Assembly (NCBI GenBank): GCA_900498245.1 | Contig: LS998015.1 | Span: 2,155,892-2,179,321 of the forward strand | Direction: 5' to 3' | Origin: Candidatus Zixiibacteriota bacterium | GTDB lineage: Bacteria > Zixibacteria > MSB-5A5 > GN15 > PGXB01 | Length of the DNA: 23,430 nt | Notes under the pieces: model-generated | Databases searched by the model: none | The model's input: the letters and a program-made list of their open reading frames with translations, nothing else | Told to the model about the DNA's origin: nothing | Shown: positions 1-7,023 of the stretch, in pieces | Layout: each line of letters begins with the position of its first letter | How positions within the stretch are numbered: the first letter of the stretch is position 1 | Program-made: the position numbers and the translations under genes

Positions 1-101
1 ACCTGCCAGTTGTCGGTCAACCACTCGCGTGATTGCAGCATGAAAGTGGTAAACTTGTCTTCTTTAATCTGCTGTTTTTTAAGTTTTACCTTGGTACGCA
101 T
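1..101 (-). CDS. 5' end of an unrecognised gene, possibly a TPR-type membrane protein
   Basis: An open frame starts at the ATG at 101-99 and runs off the window edge, giving 33 residues that begin MRTKVKLKKQQIKEDK and continue FTTFMLQSREWLTDNWQ. The basic, Gln/Lys-rich start followed by an amphipathic stretch resembles the cytosolic N-terminus of YfgM/TPR-type proteins that lead into a single membrane segment, but the fragment is too short to assign. It lies downstream of the outer membrane barrel gene on the same strand, 109 bases away. The sequence before the ATG (GAGAAAG) is only a weak ribosome binding site. The reading frame is fairly secure and the function is a guess. Confidence 0.5.
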   Translation of the reverse strand, partial: MRTKVKLKKQQIKEDKFTTFMLQSREWLTDNWQ

Positions 102-171
102 TCAACTTTCTCGATTCGTTCCTGTTTTTGATAGATTTATCGGCGCTTCCCCGGCCTTTGTTAGCAGGCAA

Positions 172-197
172 TGGCGGGACCGGGAACGGCCCCGCCA
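172..197. other. GC-rich hairpin between the barrel gene and the next gene
   Basis: The arms TGGCGGG (172-178) and CCCGCCA (191-197) pair perfectly. After one mismatch the stem continues with CCG/CGG around a four-base loop, giving about ten pairs. It sits 13 bases past the stop codon of the barrel gene. Neither side has a clean T-run (the minus strand continues TTGCCTG), so it is not a textbook intrinsic terminator. It could be a 3' mRNA-stabilising or attenuating structure. Confidence 0.45.
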
Positions 198-210
198 CAA
201 TTTTCGTCAA

Positions 211-1590
211 TTAAAAATACCCCGTAAAAGTCAGATTCAGATGATGATTTCTCCATTTATTTTCAGCATGAAGTTCGCTATCCTGCAGAATATCCTGCTT
301 GTAGGCACTGAAAGTGTACGCTACATCGAGAATCACCTGCGACCAATGAATCCCGGTTCCGAGAGCCAGGCTGTAACCGGTCACTTTGCTGTTATTATAG
401 GTGAAAATATAGGAGATTCGGCTCGAATCATTAATATTAGATCCCTTGGCGCCTTCATACTTGACAGTGTAGCCCGTTATCTCGCCATAAGGAAAGGCCT
501 CGTTGCGGAAGCCGACCCGGATCGGAATCTCTCCTATCGGAGGATGCAGAAGATATTCCGCTCCCAGGCGGAACTGAATCACATTGCTCCAGTTGGGGTC
601 GGTTTCATTAAAATGCTCAATGCGATCGCCGCTCGCGGTCAGTTCAATTCCCTTGACAGGACGAAGATTGCTGATCAATTTCCCGCTGAAACTGCGGAAT
701 TCCATATCGGCGGAGACGACCATATTATCATTCACATTATAGGCGCTGCCCAACCCGATCATCCACGGCATCGCCAACTTTGATGTCATCCCGTTTACAT
801 ATACCGTATCCGTCTTGTTGGCTATCGTCACGCTATTGAAAGTCGTTATTTTGTAAGTGGTCGAATCGGAATTGCCGCGCAAATTAAAGGGCGTCTTGAG
901 TACCAATGCCCCGCGCAATTTCTCTCCGGTATAAAGGAGCCCGACTGTGGCGTTGAATCCCGAATATCCGGTGGAATCAAGAACTTCCACATTGGACAGC
1001 GAATCGTTCCAGAACAGGCTCCGCTGTTCATCGGTGACCACCTTGCCGTCATAAATGTTGCCGGCCACGCCGAAAGACAACTGGCCGCTCAACCGCGTCC
1101 CGAAAGCCAGACTGATGGCGTTCAGGCCGCCGTGACGGTCATAAAAGGTATTCGGGCCGCTGGTGGTCCAATGCGAAAGAATGTCTCCAAATTTGTAATA
1201 GACATCGAAATTACGATTGTATGATAAACTCATTACAAAATGGTGATTCTTGATACGCATCGGTGAAATAATCCCGAGATTATTAATATTGCTGTAGGTT
1301 CCGGTGTGGTTATAGGTGCCTTCGGGAGAACCGAAAAACTCATACTTCCCCCGCGGCATGAAAAATCCATAGCTGAAACCCATTAAGGTCTTTTCATGAA
1401 TATACAAACCCGCCGGATTCCAACTGCCCGCGAAAGCATCATTCGAAATCGCCAGATAGGCCTGACCCATCCCTTCCGAACGCGCTCCGCCGCCAAAAAA
1501 GTTAAATATCAACCCCTGTTCCTGAGCGTAAGATGTCGTTGTGAGGATAAGTGATAAAAGCACGACAACTTTGAACAACGACAATTTCAT
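211..1590 (-). CDS. Outer membrane beta-barrel protein, PorV/FadL-like (OMPP1 type)
   Basis: A protein of 459 residues. The start chosen is the ATG at 1590, preceded by GGGAGG; it gives a clear signal peptide (MKLSLFKVVV followed by a hydrophobic run ending TSYA, cut before QEQ). A longer in-frame reading from a TTG at 1656 would put hydrophilic residues ahead of the signal peptide. The mature N-terminus has GGGARSEGMGQAY and then SWNPAGL, the pattern of PorV/UPF0164/FadL-type barrels, and the chain ends in Phe, the usual barrel signal for BAM. Alternating strands with many Tyr, Asn and Gly fill the rest. By family it may take up hydrophobic compounds or shuttle secreted proteins; which is not visible. 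It has its own promoter and UTR, so it is probably a separate transcription unit from apt. Confidence 0.8.
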   Translation of the reverse strand: MKLSLFKVVVLLSLILTTTSYAQEQGLIFNFFGGGARSEGMGQAYLAISNDAFAGSWNPAGLYIHEKTLMGFSYGFFMPRGKYEFFGSPEGTYNHTGTYSNINNLGIISPMRIKNHHFVMSLSYNRNFDVYYKFGDILSHWTTSGPNTFYDRHGGLNAISLAFGTRLSGQLSFGVAGNIYDGKVVTDEQRSLFWNDSLSNVEVLDSTGYSGFNATVGLLYTGEKLRGALVLKTPFNLRGNSDSTTYKITTFNSVTIANKTDTVYVNGMTSKLAMPWMIGLGSAYNVNDNMVVSADMEFRSFSGKLISNLRPVKGIELTASGDRIEHFNETDPNWSNVIQFRLGAEYLLHPPIGEIPIRVGFRNEAFPYGEITGYTVKYEGAKGSNINDSSRISYIFTYNNSKVTGYSLALGTGIHWSQVILDVAYTFSAYKQDILQDSELHAENKWRNHHLNLTFTGYF

Positions 1591-1600
1591 ACTATCGGAT

Positions 1601-1606
1601 CCTCCC
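1601..1606 (-). promoter_or_regulatory. Shine-Dalgarno fixing the barrel gene start
   Basis: GGGAGG on the minus strand lies ten bases before the ATG at 1590. Together with the signal peptide it decides this start over the upstream TTG at 1656. Confidence 0.75.
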
Positions 1607-1670
1607 GCTAATTCTAAGTTATTATCTTCCCATCCTAAAGACGAACCATTCGTCAAAATATCAGAGTGAA

Positions 1671-1699
1671 AATATAAATAGTTGCGGAAATGAAGTCAA
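1671..1699 (-). promoter_or_regulatory. Sigma70-type promoter of the outer membrane barrel gene
   Basis: On the minus strand a -35 box TTGACT (1699-1694) and a -10 box TATATT (1676-1671) are separated by exactly 17 bases. This predicts a transcription start near 1664 and a leader of about 74 bases before the ATG at 1590. The surrounding sequence is AT-rich. Confidence 0.75.
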
Positions 1700-1761
1700 A
1701 CTGTTTTTGAATAATTTTGCGTTACTCAACCCGTTTATACGAAAGAAGTTGACCGCTTTAA

Positions 1762-1834
1762 TACCCCCGGCAGGAGTTGAACCTGCGGCCAAAGGTTTAG
1801 GAAACCTCTGCTCTATCCTCTGAGCTACGGGGGC
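1762..1834 (-). tRNA. tRNA-Arg (anticodon CCT)
   Basis: The minus strand folds into a full cloverleaf of 73 bases. The acceptor arms are GCCCCCG and CGGGGGT (a G-U first pair), the D-stem is GCTC/GAGC, and the anticodon stem GAGGT/ACCTT encloses the loop TTCCTAA, so the anticodon is CCT (codon AGG). The T-arm is GCAGG/CCTGC around TTCAACT. The discriminator is A and no CCA is encoded (TTA follows). The 5' end is only five bases past the apt stop codon, so it is probably processed from the apt transcript. No convincing terminator follows. Confidence 0.93.
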
Positions 1835-1839
1835 ATTAT

Positions 1840-2364
1840 CTATTCGGAATCGTAGCGGACCAAACTTAAAATATCGTAACCCTGCAATTTCTTCCTCCAG
1901 GGGAGATAGGCCAAATCTATTACCACGGCTATTCCGCCCACCCGGGCCCCGCACTTTTCGGCTAAACGGCAGGCCGCCTCCAGTGTCCCGCCGGTCGCCA
2001 CAAGATCATCTACAACAAGAACGGTTTCACCCTTCTTTAAAGCATCTTCATGGATTTCTATAGTGTCGGTCCCGTATTCCAGGGCATATTCATATTTTAT
2101 GATTTTCCCCGGCAATTTGCCCGCCTTCCGTATCGGAATCAATCCGGTTCCAAGACGATCGGCGACGGCGGCCCCGAATAGAAATCCGCGCGACTCAATA
2201 GCCAGTATTTTGTCGATATGCCGGCTTCGGCCGAATTCCTCGATTCTATCGATTGCGGTCCGGAAGGCATCGGGATTCAGCAACAGCGTCGTTATATCCC
2301 GAAACATTATCCCCTTAGTCGGAAAGTCCGGCACCGTCCGTATGGCCGCCTTCAAATCAATCAT
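1840..2364 (-). CDS. apt: Adenine phosphoribosyltransferase
   Basis: Makes AMP from adenine and PRPP in purine salvage (cytosolic). The start at ATG 2364 gives 174 residues, the usual length. It begins MIDLKAAIRTVPDFP, aligning with the family N-terminus, and AAGGAT lies about nine bases upstream. An in-frame ATG at 2385 would add seven residues (MRIRIRD) inside acyP and is less likely. The family pattern GIMFRDITTLL is at about residues 18-28. The PRPP loop VLVVDDLVATGGT (residues 115-127) has both acidic residues, D119 and D120. The start is four bases past the acyP stop, so the genes are co-transcribed. The stop codon is followed at once by a tRNA-Arg gene. Confidence 0.95.
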   Translation of the reverse strand: MIDLKAAIRTVPDFPTKGIMFRDITTLLLNPDAFRTAIDRIEEFGRSRHIDKILAIESRGFLFGAAVADRLGTGLIPIRKAGKLPGKIIKYEYALEYGTDTIEIHEDALKKGETVLVVDDLVATGGTLEAACRLAEKCGARVGGIAVVIDLAYLPWRKKLQGYDILSLVRYDSE

Positions 2365-2368
2365 ATCT

Positions 2369-2653
2369 CTAATCCTTATTCTCAATCCTGAAATCTTTGT
2401 AACCCTTCAATCTATCATACCAGTTCACTCTGACATCGGTCACGCTGGCATACGAAGGTCCAACTTTCAACTCCTTGATAAAACTCTCAACCACGCCCCT
2501 GTCCCCTTCCACCGCCACTTCCACGGAACCGTCATATAAATTCGCCACATAGCCGCCTATGGGCAACGCGGAAGCCCGGCGAAGACACCAGAACCGGTAC
2601 CCGACACCCTGCACAACTCCCCTTACATTAATAACGGCTCCGACAATACTCAA
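2369..2653 (-). CDS. acyP: Acylphosphatase
   Basis: A 94-residue protein with the whole acylphosphatase fold length. Members hydrolyse carboxyl-phosphate bonds in small acyl phosphates. The signature GVVQGVGYRFW carries the phosphate-binding Arg (R20), and GYVANLYDGSVEV carries the catalytic Asn (N38). The start is a TTG at 2653 that overlaps the upstream stop (TTGA). No ATG lies nearby, and a shorter start would cut into the first beta-strand. The ribosome binding site is weak, consistent with translational coupling to the upstream gene. It sits between a LOG-like gene and apt. Confidence 0.93.
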   Translation of the reverse strand: MSIVGAVINVRGVVQGVGYRFWCLRRASALPIGGYVANLYDGSVEVAVEGDRGVVESFIKELKVGPSYASVTDVRVNWYDRLKGYKDFRIENKD

Positions 2654-3120
2654 GACTTATTTTCCGCCAATTTAAGGGCCCTCTCCGCCGCAGCCACCGG
2701 GTCTTCGAACCGTTCCACGTCGTCGGAAATATTCCACGCCGACAAAGATACCATCGGCTTGCCCAATTTCAGGCCGAAAGCCATCTCGGAAAGGGTTCCG
2801 AACTTCCCCGGCATCGCCACAATTGCGTCCGCCGTTCTTATGACAATTAAATTGCGGGCCTCCCCGATTCCGGAGGGAATGGCGACATCGATAAATTCAT
2901 TGGCCGCCTCTTTATCGTCCCCCGGCAAAATGCCGATGGTCAGCCCTTTTTTTGCTTTGGCCCCCCTGGCCGCCGCTTCCATCACTCCTCCTAGACCCCC
3001 GCAGACCAGAATACCACCGCCGGCGGCGATCGTCCGCCCCACATCCTCCGCCATATCTTTCATTTTCTTGGAACATTTTCCGGCCCCTATTACCGCAATG
3101 AAAGGATGTCCTTTCTTCAT
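2650..3120 (-). CDS. LOG/TIGR00725-like Rossmann nucleotide-binding protein
   Basis: A 156-residue protein of the SLOG/LOG superfamily (relatives include cytokinin riboside 5'-monophosphate phosphoribohydrolases, YvdD and the molybdenum-carrier-like family). Visible motifs are the N-terminal strand FIAVIGAGKC, the glycine turn GGILVCGGLGGVMEA, a GEARN segment and MPGKFGTLSEMAFGLKLGKP. The last corresponds to the PGGxGTxxE motif, but Lys-Phe replaces Gly-x, so enzymatic activity is uncertain. The start is ATG 3120 with GGAGG seven bases upstream; a TTG just before it is not needed. It precedes acyP and apt in one apparent transcript. A nucleotide-ligand role is inference. Confidence 0.85.
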   Translation of the reverse strand: MKKGHPFIAVIGAGKCSKKMKDMAEDVGRTIAAGGGILVCGGLGGVMEAAARGAKAKKGLTIGILPGDDKEAANEFIDVAIPSGIGEARNLIVIRTADAIVAMPGKFGTLSEMAFGLKLGKPMVSLSAWNISDDVERFEDPVAAAERALKLAENKS

Positions 3121-3127
3121 CAATAAT

Positions 3128-3132
3128 CCTCC
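3128..3132 (-). promoter_or_regulatory. Shine-Dalgarno of the LOG-like gene
   Basis: GGAGG lies seven bases before the ATG at 3120 on the minus strand. The spacing favours this ATG over the TTG codon directly before it. Confidence 0.7.
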
Positions 3133-3179
3133 ATAATGCCGGAGTTGGAAATTCGGTAGCTTAGAACCTGCCAGAAAAA

Positions 3180-3254
<75 letters not shown>

Positions 3255-3266
3255 TATAGGCCACTA

Positions 3267-3294
3267 AAAATACATAATTGCCGGCAACAGTCAA
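3267..3294 (-). promoter_or_regulatory. Probable promoter for tRNA-Pro(CGG)
   Basis: On the minus strand, TTGACT (3294-3289) and TATTTT (3272-3267) are 16 bases apart, with the tRNA 5' end 13 bases beyond the -10 box. The -35 match is good and the -10 box is moderate. It may also serve the downstream LOG-like, acyP and apt genes. Confidence 0.55.
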
Positions 3295-3320
3295 GAGAAT
3301 TATCACATCGCCTCATATCA

Positions 3321-4070
3321 TTAAATTTTAAGGCGGATCTTGCTCATCTTCGGAATCGCCTCAAAATCCGTAAAATTCATCTGCAAAGGTGATATTGATA
3401 CATATCCTCTCGAAACCGCCAGAAAATCGGATCCTTCGATATTGCTCCAGGTCGACTTCCCCGCAATCCAGTAATAATTTTTCCCTCTGGGATCGGTCTT
3501 CTCGATTATTATATCCCGGTAGGTCCGTTTACCCAGGCTCGTGAAACTGAACTTGCCGTATCGATTTCCCTTTAATAGCGGAAAATTGATATTAAGAAAC
3601 GTGTCCGTAGATAAGCCAAACTTCTTAATGTGCTTAACGAATCGCGCCGTGAATCTCGCCGCCGCCCCGAAGGCTTTCAGGTTTTCGGAGTCACTGTTGG
3701 AAAGCGCCACCGACGGAATACCCAGAATCGATCCTTCGATCGCCGCCGCCACCGTTCCCGAATAGGTCACATCTTCTCCCATATTACTCCCGTGGTTTAT
3801 CCCGGAAAGCAGCAGATCGGGCAGTTTATGTTTCAGAATGCCGTGGACGGCCAGCATTACACAATCCGTCGGCGTTCCGTCACAGACATAGCGATTTGTG
3901 CCCCGCTGATGAATTCGTAGCGGCCGGGAGAGCGTAAACGAATGGCTGGAAGCCGATTGCTCCATTTCCGGCGCCACCACCAAAACCTCCGCCGTCTTTT
4001 TCAGTTCCTTTTCCAGGGATAACAGGCCGTCGGCATGAATACCGTCATCATTTGTGATTAAAATCAGCAT
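3321..4070 (-). CDS. surE: 5'/3'-nucleotidase SurE
   Basis: A survival protein that dephosphorylates nucleoside 5'- and 3'-monophosphates. It has 249 residues, the usual family length. Metal and catalytic positions are all visible: TNDDG near the N-terminus (D8, D9), S39 in EQSASSHS and N92 in SGINHGSNMGED, which runs on into the conserved YSGTVAAAIEG. The start is ATG 4070, only one residue before the conserved first strand (MLILITNDDG), with AAGG about 11 bases upstream. It lies 65 bases after the glycosyltransferase gene on the same strand. No strong promoter was seen in that gap. Confidence 0.96.
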   Translation of the reverse strand: MLILITNDDGIHADGLLSLEKELKKTAEVLVVAPEMEQSASSHSFTLSRPLRIHQRGTNRYVCDGTPTDCVMLAVHGILKHKLPDLLLSGINHGSNMGEDVTYSGTVAAAIEGSILGIPSVALSNSDSENLKAFGAAARFTARFVKHIKKFGLSTDTFLNINFPLLKGNRYGKFSFTSLGKRTYRDIIIEKTDPRGKNYYWIAGKSTWSNIEGSDFLAVSRGYVSISPLQMNFTDFEAIPKMSKIRLKI

Positions 4071-4135
4071 ACCAAATATACCTTTTATACTCGTTTACGA
4101 GCGAATATTATGGAACGATTCTGACCCCGGTCTTC

Positions 4136-4801
4136 TTAAAGCAGCATTCTTTTCCAGATCAATTTTATGAATCGCCCGGTATCGACCAGCGGATTTATAT
4201 AAGAATGCGACCCTTCATATACCGTCGCGATCGGGACCTCGCCGATATTCATATCAAGCGCCCCGGCCTGAAATAGTATTTCCGATTCATAGTCATACTT
4301 GATTGATCTGATCTTCATCTTTTGAAGTAATTCCGTGGCGACCATCCTGTACCCCGACTGTGAATCTCTGATTCTTTGTCCGCTGAAAATTGAAATGATC
4401 ATCGATGTCAGATTGTTCGTCAGCCAGCGCGCGAACGGCATAACTTTGAGTCTGATATCCCGCGTCCCGATAACCATTCCGGCCCGGTCTCCATAATTTG
4501 TGAAAGACGGCAGTTCCTCCGGCAAATGCTGCAAATCGGCATCGATGGTGACAACATAATCATAGCCTTCCTTGATAGCATATTCAAAACCGCGCTGGAG
4601 AGTATACCCTTTGCCCATATTGGGTGTATTGGTCAGGGACAAAACTTTCATACCAGCCAGCACCTCGGCGGTACTATCGGTGGAACCGTCATTAATTATG
4701 AGAGTGTGAGCCCCGGGGACCGCGGCCCCGATACGGCTTACCAATTCCGGGAGATAACGGGCGGCGTTATAAGCGGGAATCAGAATTAAAATCTTCTTCA
4801 A
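4136..4801 (-). CDS. GT2-family glycosyltransferase, DPM1-like
   Basis: A 221-residue GT-A fold transferase resembling the catalytic domain of polyprenyl/dolichyl-phosphate mannosyltransferases. Motifs seen are ILIPAYNAARYLPEL (N-terminal strand), INDGSTDST (nucleotide-sugar binding), NMGKGYTLQRGFEYA, the metal-binding TIDADLQHLPEE (DAD) and DSQSGYRM. There is no C-terminal membrane domain, so it is probably cytosolic or peripheral, feeding lipid- or envelope-sugar synthesis; the sugar and acceptor cannot be read. The start is a TTG at 4801: an in-frame TAA lies directly before it and the conserved strand begins four residues in. AAGG lies about ten bases upstream. It follows tRNA-Pro(GGG) by 45 bases. 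Confidence 0.9.
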   Translation of the reverse strand: MKKILILIPAYNAARYLPELVSRIGAAVPGAHTLIINDGSTDSTAEVLAGMKVLSLTNTPNMGKGYTLQRGFEYAIKEGYDYVVTIDADLQHLPEELPSFTNYGDRAGMVIGTRDIRLKVMPFARWLTNNLTSMIISIFSGQRIRDSQSGYRMVATELLQKMKIRSIKYDYESEILFQAGALDMNIGEVPIATVYEGSHSYINPLVDTGRFIKLIWKRMLL

Positions 4802-4846
4802 TTAGTGGTGCCTTCTTTGCGACACTTTCTTGAATCCATAATAAAA

Positions 4847-4925
4847 TGGTCGGGGAGAGCAGATTCGAACTGCCGACCTCTCGCACCCCAAGCGAGTGCG
4901 CTAAACCAAACTGCGCTACTCCCCG
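4847..4925 (-). tRNA. tRNA-Pro (anticodon GGG), CCA encoded
   Basis: A minus-strand cloverleaf. The acceptor arms CGGGGAG/CTCCCCG pair perfectly. The D-stem is GCGC/GCGC with a long T-rich loop, the anticodon stem CTCGC/GCGAG has the loop TTGGGGT, so the anticodon is GGG. The T-arm is GGCAG/CTGCT around TTCGAAT. The discriminator A is followed by CCA (4849-4847), unlike the other two tRNA genes here; this could be genuine or chance. The body without CCA is 76 bases (4850-4925). The 5' end is 14 bases past the stop of the MerR-type gene, so it is probably co-transcribed with it. Confidence 0.94.
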
Positions 4926-4939
4926 ACGCAAGCGGTAAT

Positions 4940-5317
4940 CTAACCGGGTAACCTAAAAAGGCAAGGGAAAAGTTTAAGGAGCGTCTCCAGTTCCCGTCGT
5001 ATTTCGGCCATTAAGGTTTGATAGTGGCCGCTTTCTTTCAGTTCCTTCCTCTCCTCGGTCGGTTTTATCCCCCGCAGACGGTTCCGCGCCCCTTCGATGG
5101 TATAATTCTCCTTGTACAATAATTGCTTGATCTGGTTGATAAGTTCGATATCGTGCTTCTGGTACATTCGGTTTCCGCCCCGGTTCTTCCGGGGCTTAAG
5201 CATGGGAAATTCTTTTTCCCAGAAGCGGAGAACATACGCCTCAAGACGAGTCATCCGGGCCACTTCGCTGATGGAATAATACAGCTTGTCGTCGGCCATT
5301 GCTTTTCGTCGCGGCAT
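4940..5317 (-). CDS. MerR-family transcriptional regulator
   Basis: A 125-residue protein with one N-terminal winged helix-turn-helix at about residues 12-80: YYSISEVARMTRLEAYVLRFWEKEF is the recognition region (read in two parts, YYSISEVARMTRLEA and YVLRFWEKEF), followed by the wing GGNRMYQKHDIELINQIKQLL. It lacks the cysteines of metal-sensing MerR proteins and has only a short charged helix as C-terminus, as in the small MerR group found near ihfA in proteobacteria. The start is ATG 5317 with GAGG eight bases upstream; the ATG six codons later lacks one. Its DNA target and effector are unknown. It follows gpsA by 19 bases and is followed by tRNA-Pro. Confidence 0.88.
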   Translation of the reverse strand: MPRRKAMADDKLYYSISEVARMTRLEAYVLRFWEKEFPMLKPRKNRGGNRMYQKHDIELINQIKQLLYKENYTIEGARNRLRGIKPTEERKELKESGHYQTLMAEIRRELETLLKLFPCLFRLPG

Positions 5318-5336
5318 AATGATACCTCTATTGACC

Positions 5337-6347
5337 TTAATTCCAGACTTCCTGCTTCAAAGAGCGCCCCATTAAATCGGCCAGGGCCTCCTTCGGAGAG
5401 CGCTCCTCGAACAGTATCCGAAAAACCTGCTCGGTAATCGGCATCTCAACCCCGTATTTGTCGGCCAGGGCTTTCGCCGAGCGGGTCGTATCGACTCCTT
5501 CGGCCACCATCACCATCCCGGCCAGAATATCGCGGAGCTTTTCGCCTCGGCCTATTTTATCCCCTACATACCGGTTTCTTGAATGACGGGAAATGCACGT
5601 CGTTATTAAATCCCCGACACCCGAGAGCCCCGCAAAGGTGAGCGGATCGGCGCCGAGACGGACCCCCATTCGTGTGATCTCCGCCAATCCCCGGGTCAAA
5701 AGGGCGCCGGTCGTGTTATCTCCGAATCCCAGGCCCTGCGTTATTCCCGATGCAATGGCGATCACATTCTTGAGCGAACCGCCCAGTTCAACGCCGATTA
5801 TGTCTTCGGAATGATACACCCGGAACGTGCTGTTGTTAAAGAGACGCTGAACCACTCTGGCAAATTCCGCATTTATCGACGCCGCTACGACCGACGTGGG
5901 GAGATTCCGCGAGACCTCTTCGGCGTGGCTGGGCCCCGACAGGGTAGCGACACAACCGCTTTCCGCCGAATCGATTGTCGTCAGTATAATTTCCGAGACC
6001 CGCCGAAGGGTGCCGATTTCTACCCCTTTGGCCAGATTGACATATTTCATTCCGGAGGGCACCATCGGTCGAAGTGATTCACACACTGATCGTACTTTTT
6101 GAGTCGGAACCGCCAAAACCAAATATTCTGTTGCCTCCAGGGCCTCATTCAGACTATTAGTTATCAAAATTTCTTCCGGTATTCTTATATCAGGCAGTTT
6201 CTTCCTATGTACCCTTTCCGTCTGCAGGAGACGGCAATCACCGGAATCGAATTCCCACAATTTTACCGCGTGTCCATTTTTGAATAGGAGATTGGCAATC
6301 GCAATCCCCCAGCTTCCGGCTCCCAAGACCGCCAATTTCTCAGGCAT
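5337..6347 (-). CDS. gpsA: Glycerol-3-phosphate dehydrogenase [NAD(P)+]
   Basis: Reduces dihydroxyacetone phosphate to sn-glycerol 3-phosphate, the backbone for phospholipids. It has 336 residues, typical length. The N-terminal dinucleotide site is GAGSWG (G9, G11, G14). NLAKGVE holds a conserved Lys (K107), and the GVELGGSLKNVIAIASGI stretch carries the catalytic Lys (K193). AGLSGVGDLITTCIS and SRNR complete the signature. The ATG at 6347 lies inside the end of plsY (8-base overlap), so the two are translationally coupled. Product and next enzyme are adjacent: GpsA makes the substrate that PlsY acylates. Confidence 0.97.
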   Translation of the reverse strand: MPEKLAVLGAGSWGIAIANLLFKNGHAVKLWEFDSGDCRLLQTERVHRKKLPDIRIPEEILITNSLNEALEATEYLVLAVPTQKVRSVCESLRPMVPSGMKYVNLAKGVEIGTLRRVSEIILTTIDSAESGCVATLSGPSHAEEVSRNLPTSVVAASINAEFARVVQRLFNNSTFRVYHSEDIIGVELGGSLKNVIAIASGITQGLGFGDNTTGALLTRGLAEITRMGVRLGADPLTFAGLSGVGDLITTCISRHSRNRYVGDKIGRGEKLRDILAGMVMVAEGVDTTRSAKALADKYGVEMPITEQVFRILFEERSPKEALADLMGRSLKQEVWN

Positions 6348-6981
6348 TTCCGCCGCCTTTTCGGGAAAGCATGCTGAACCTGTTTTCTGTTCCGGTCATA
6401 AGTCTCTTAATATTAGTTCGATGGGTATATATTATTAGACCTGCCAATAATAACGAAACCGGCAAATAGACGGGATGCACAAAATCCAGTTTGAACAGAT
6501 ACTCGGCCCAGACAATTATCAGGAGAGCTCCCGCGGCGACCATCGAACCGAGAGAGATATATTTGCTTAATACCACCGTTATTATGAAAGCCAGAAATGC
6601 CAGCAATGATTCCAGCGGTAATAAAATCAGCATTACACCAAGGGCCGTATTCACGCCTTTGCCTCCCCGGAAATTAAGGAAGAGGGGGTATATGTGCCCG
6701 ATTATGGCCGCCAGTCCCGATGCCAATTTAAGATACTCGGCCCCGTCGGAAGCCGGCGCGATTAGCGATGCTATAATCACGGCGGCCATCCCTTTCCCGA
6801 TATCGCCAATCAGGGCCATCGTCCCGGCAAATCGTCCTGCCGCCCGCCAGACATTGGTGGCCCCCACATTCCCGGAGCCGACCTTTCTTAAATCATGAAT
6901 CCCAAAAATGCGGGCGATAATAAAAGAAAACGGTATCGAACCCAATAGATAACCGATCGGAACGCCGATTAATCCCAGCAT
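6340..6981 (-). CDS. plsY: Glycerol-3-phosphate acyltransferase PlsY
   Basis: An inner membrane enzyme that transfers an acyl group from acyl phosphate to glycerol 3-phosphate, making lysophosphatidic acid. It has 213 residues, with about five hydrophobic segments. The three PlsY motifs are visible: VGSGNVGATNVWR near residue 37, NFRGGKGVNTALG near residue 105, and HRTNIKRLMTGTENRF near the C-terminus. The start is ATG 6981, after a purine-rich GGGGCGGG. The stop overlaps gpsA. It lies 42 bases downstream of the small membrane protein gene and is probably expressed from the promoter at 7559-7587. Confidence 0.97.
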   Translation of the reverse strand: MLGLIGVPIGYLLGSIPFSFIIARIFGIHDLRKVGSGNVGATNVWRAAGRFAGTMALIGDIGKGMAAVIIASLIAPASDGAEYLKLASGLAAIIGHIYPLFLNFRGGKGVNTALGVMLILLPLESLLAFLAFIITVVLSKYISLGSMVAAGALLIIVWAEYLFKLDFVHPVYLPVSLLLAGLIIYTHRTNIKRLMTGTENRFSMLSRKGGGNA

Positions 6982-7023
6982 GATTTTTCCCGCCCCTCAA
7001 TTAATTCCGTCTGAAACGATCCA

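Noticed and set aside
10-783. Plus-strand open frame of 257 codons at the left edge
   Set aside because: It lies opposite the barrel gene and the TPR-like start, has no family features, and would cross the intergenic hairpin. The minus-strand frames explain this DNA.
1654-1656. Upstream TTG start for the outer membrane barrel gene
   Set aside because: It would add 22 hydrophilic residues before a clear signal peptide, and it lies only about eight bases from the predicted transcription start. The ATG at 1590 has GGGAGG.
1661-1954. Minus-strand open frame across the tRNA-Arg and the end of apt
   Set aside because: Its middle reads PVAQRIEQRF...AAGSTPAGG, the typical false translation of a tRNA gene. 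It overlaps both the tRNA and apt and has no ribosome binding site.
4082-4112. Short palindrome CTCGT/ACGAG between the GT2 and surE genes as a terminator
   Set aside because: Five pairs with only a two-base loop and no T-run. It is too weak to call.
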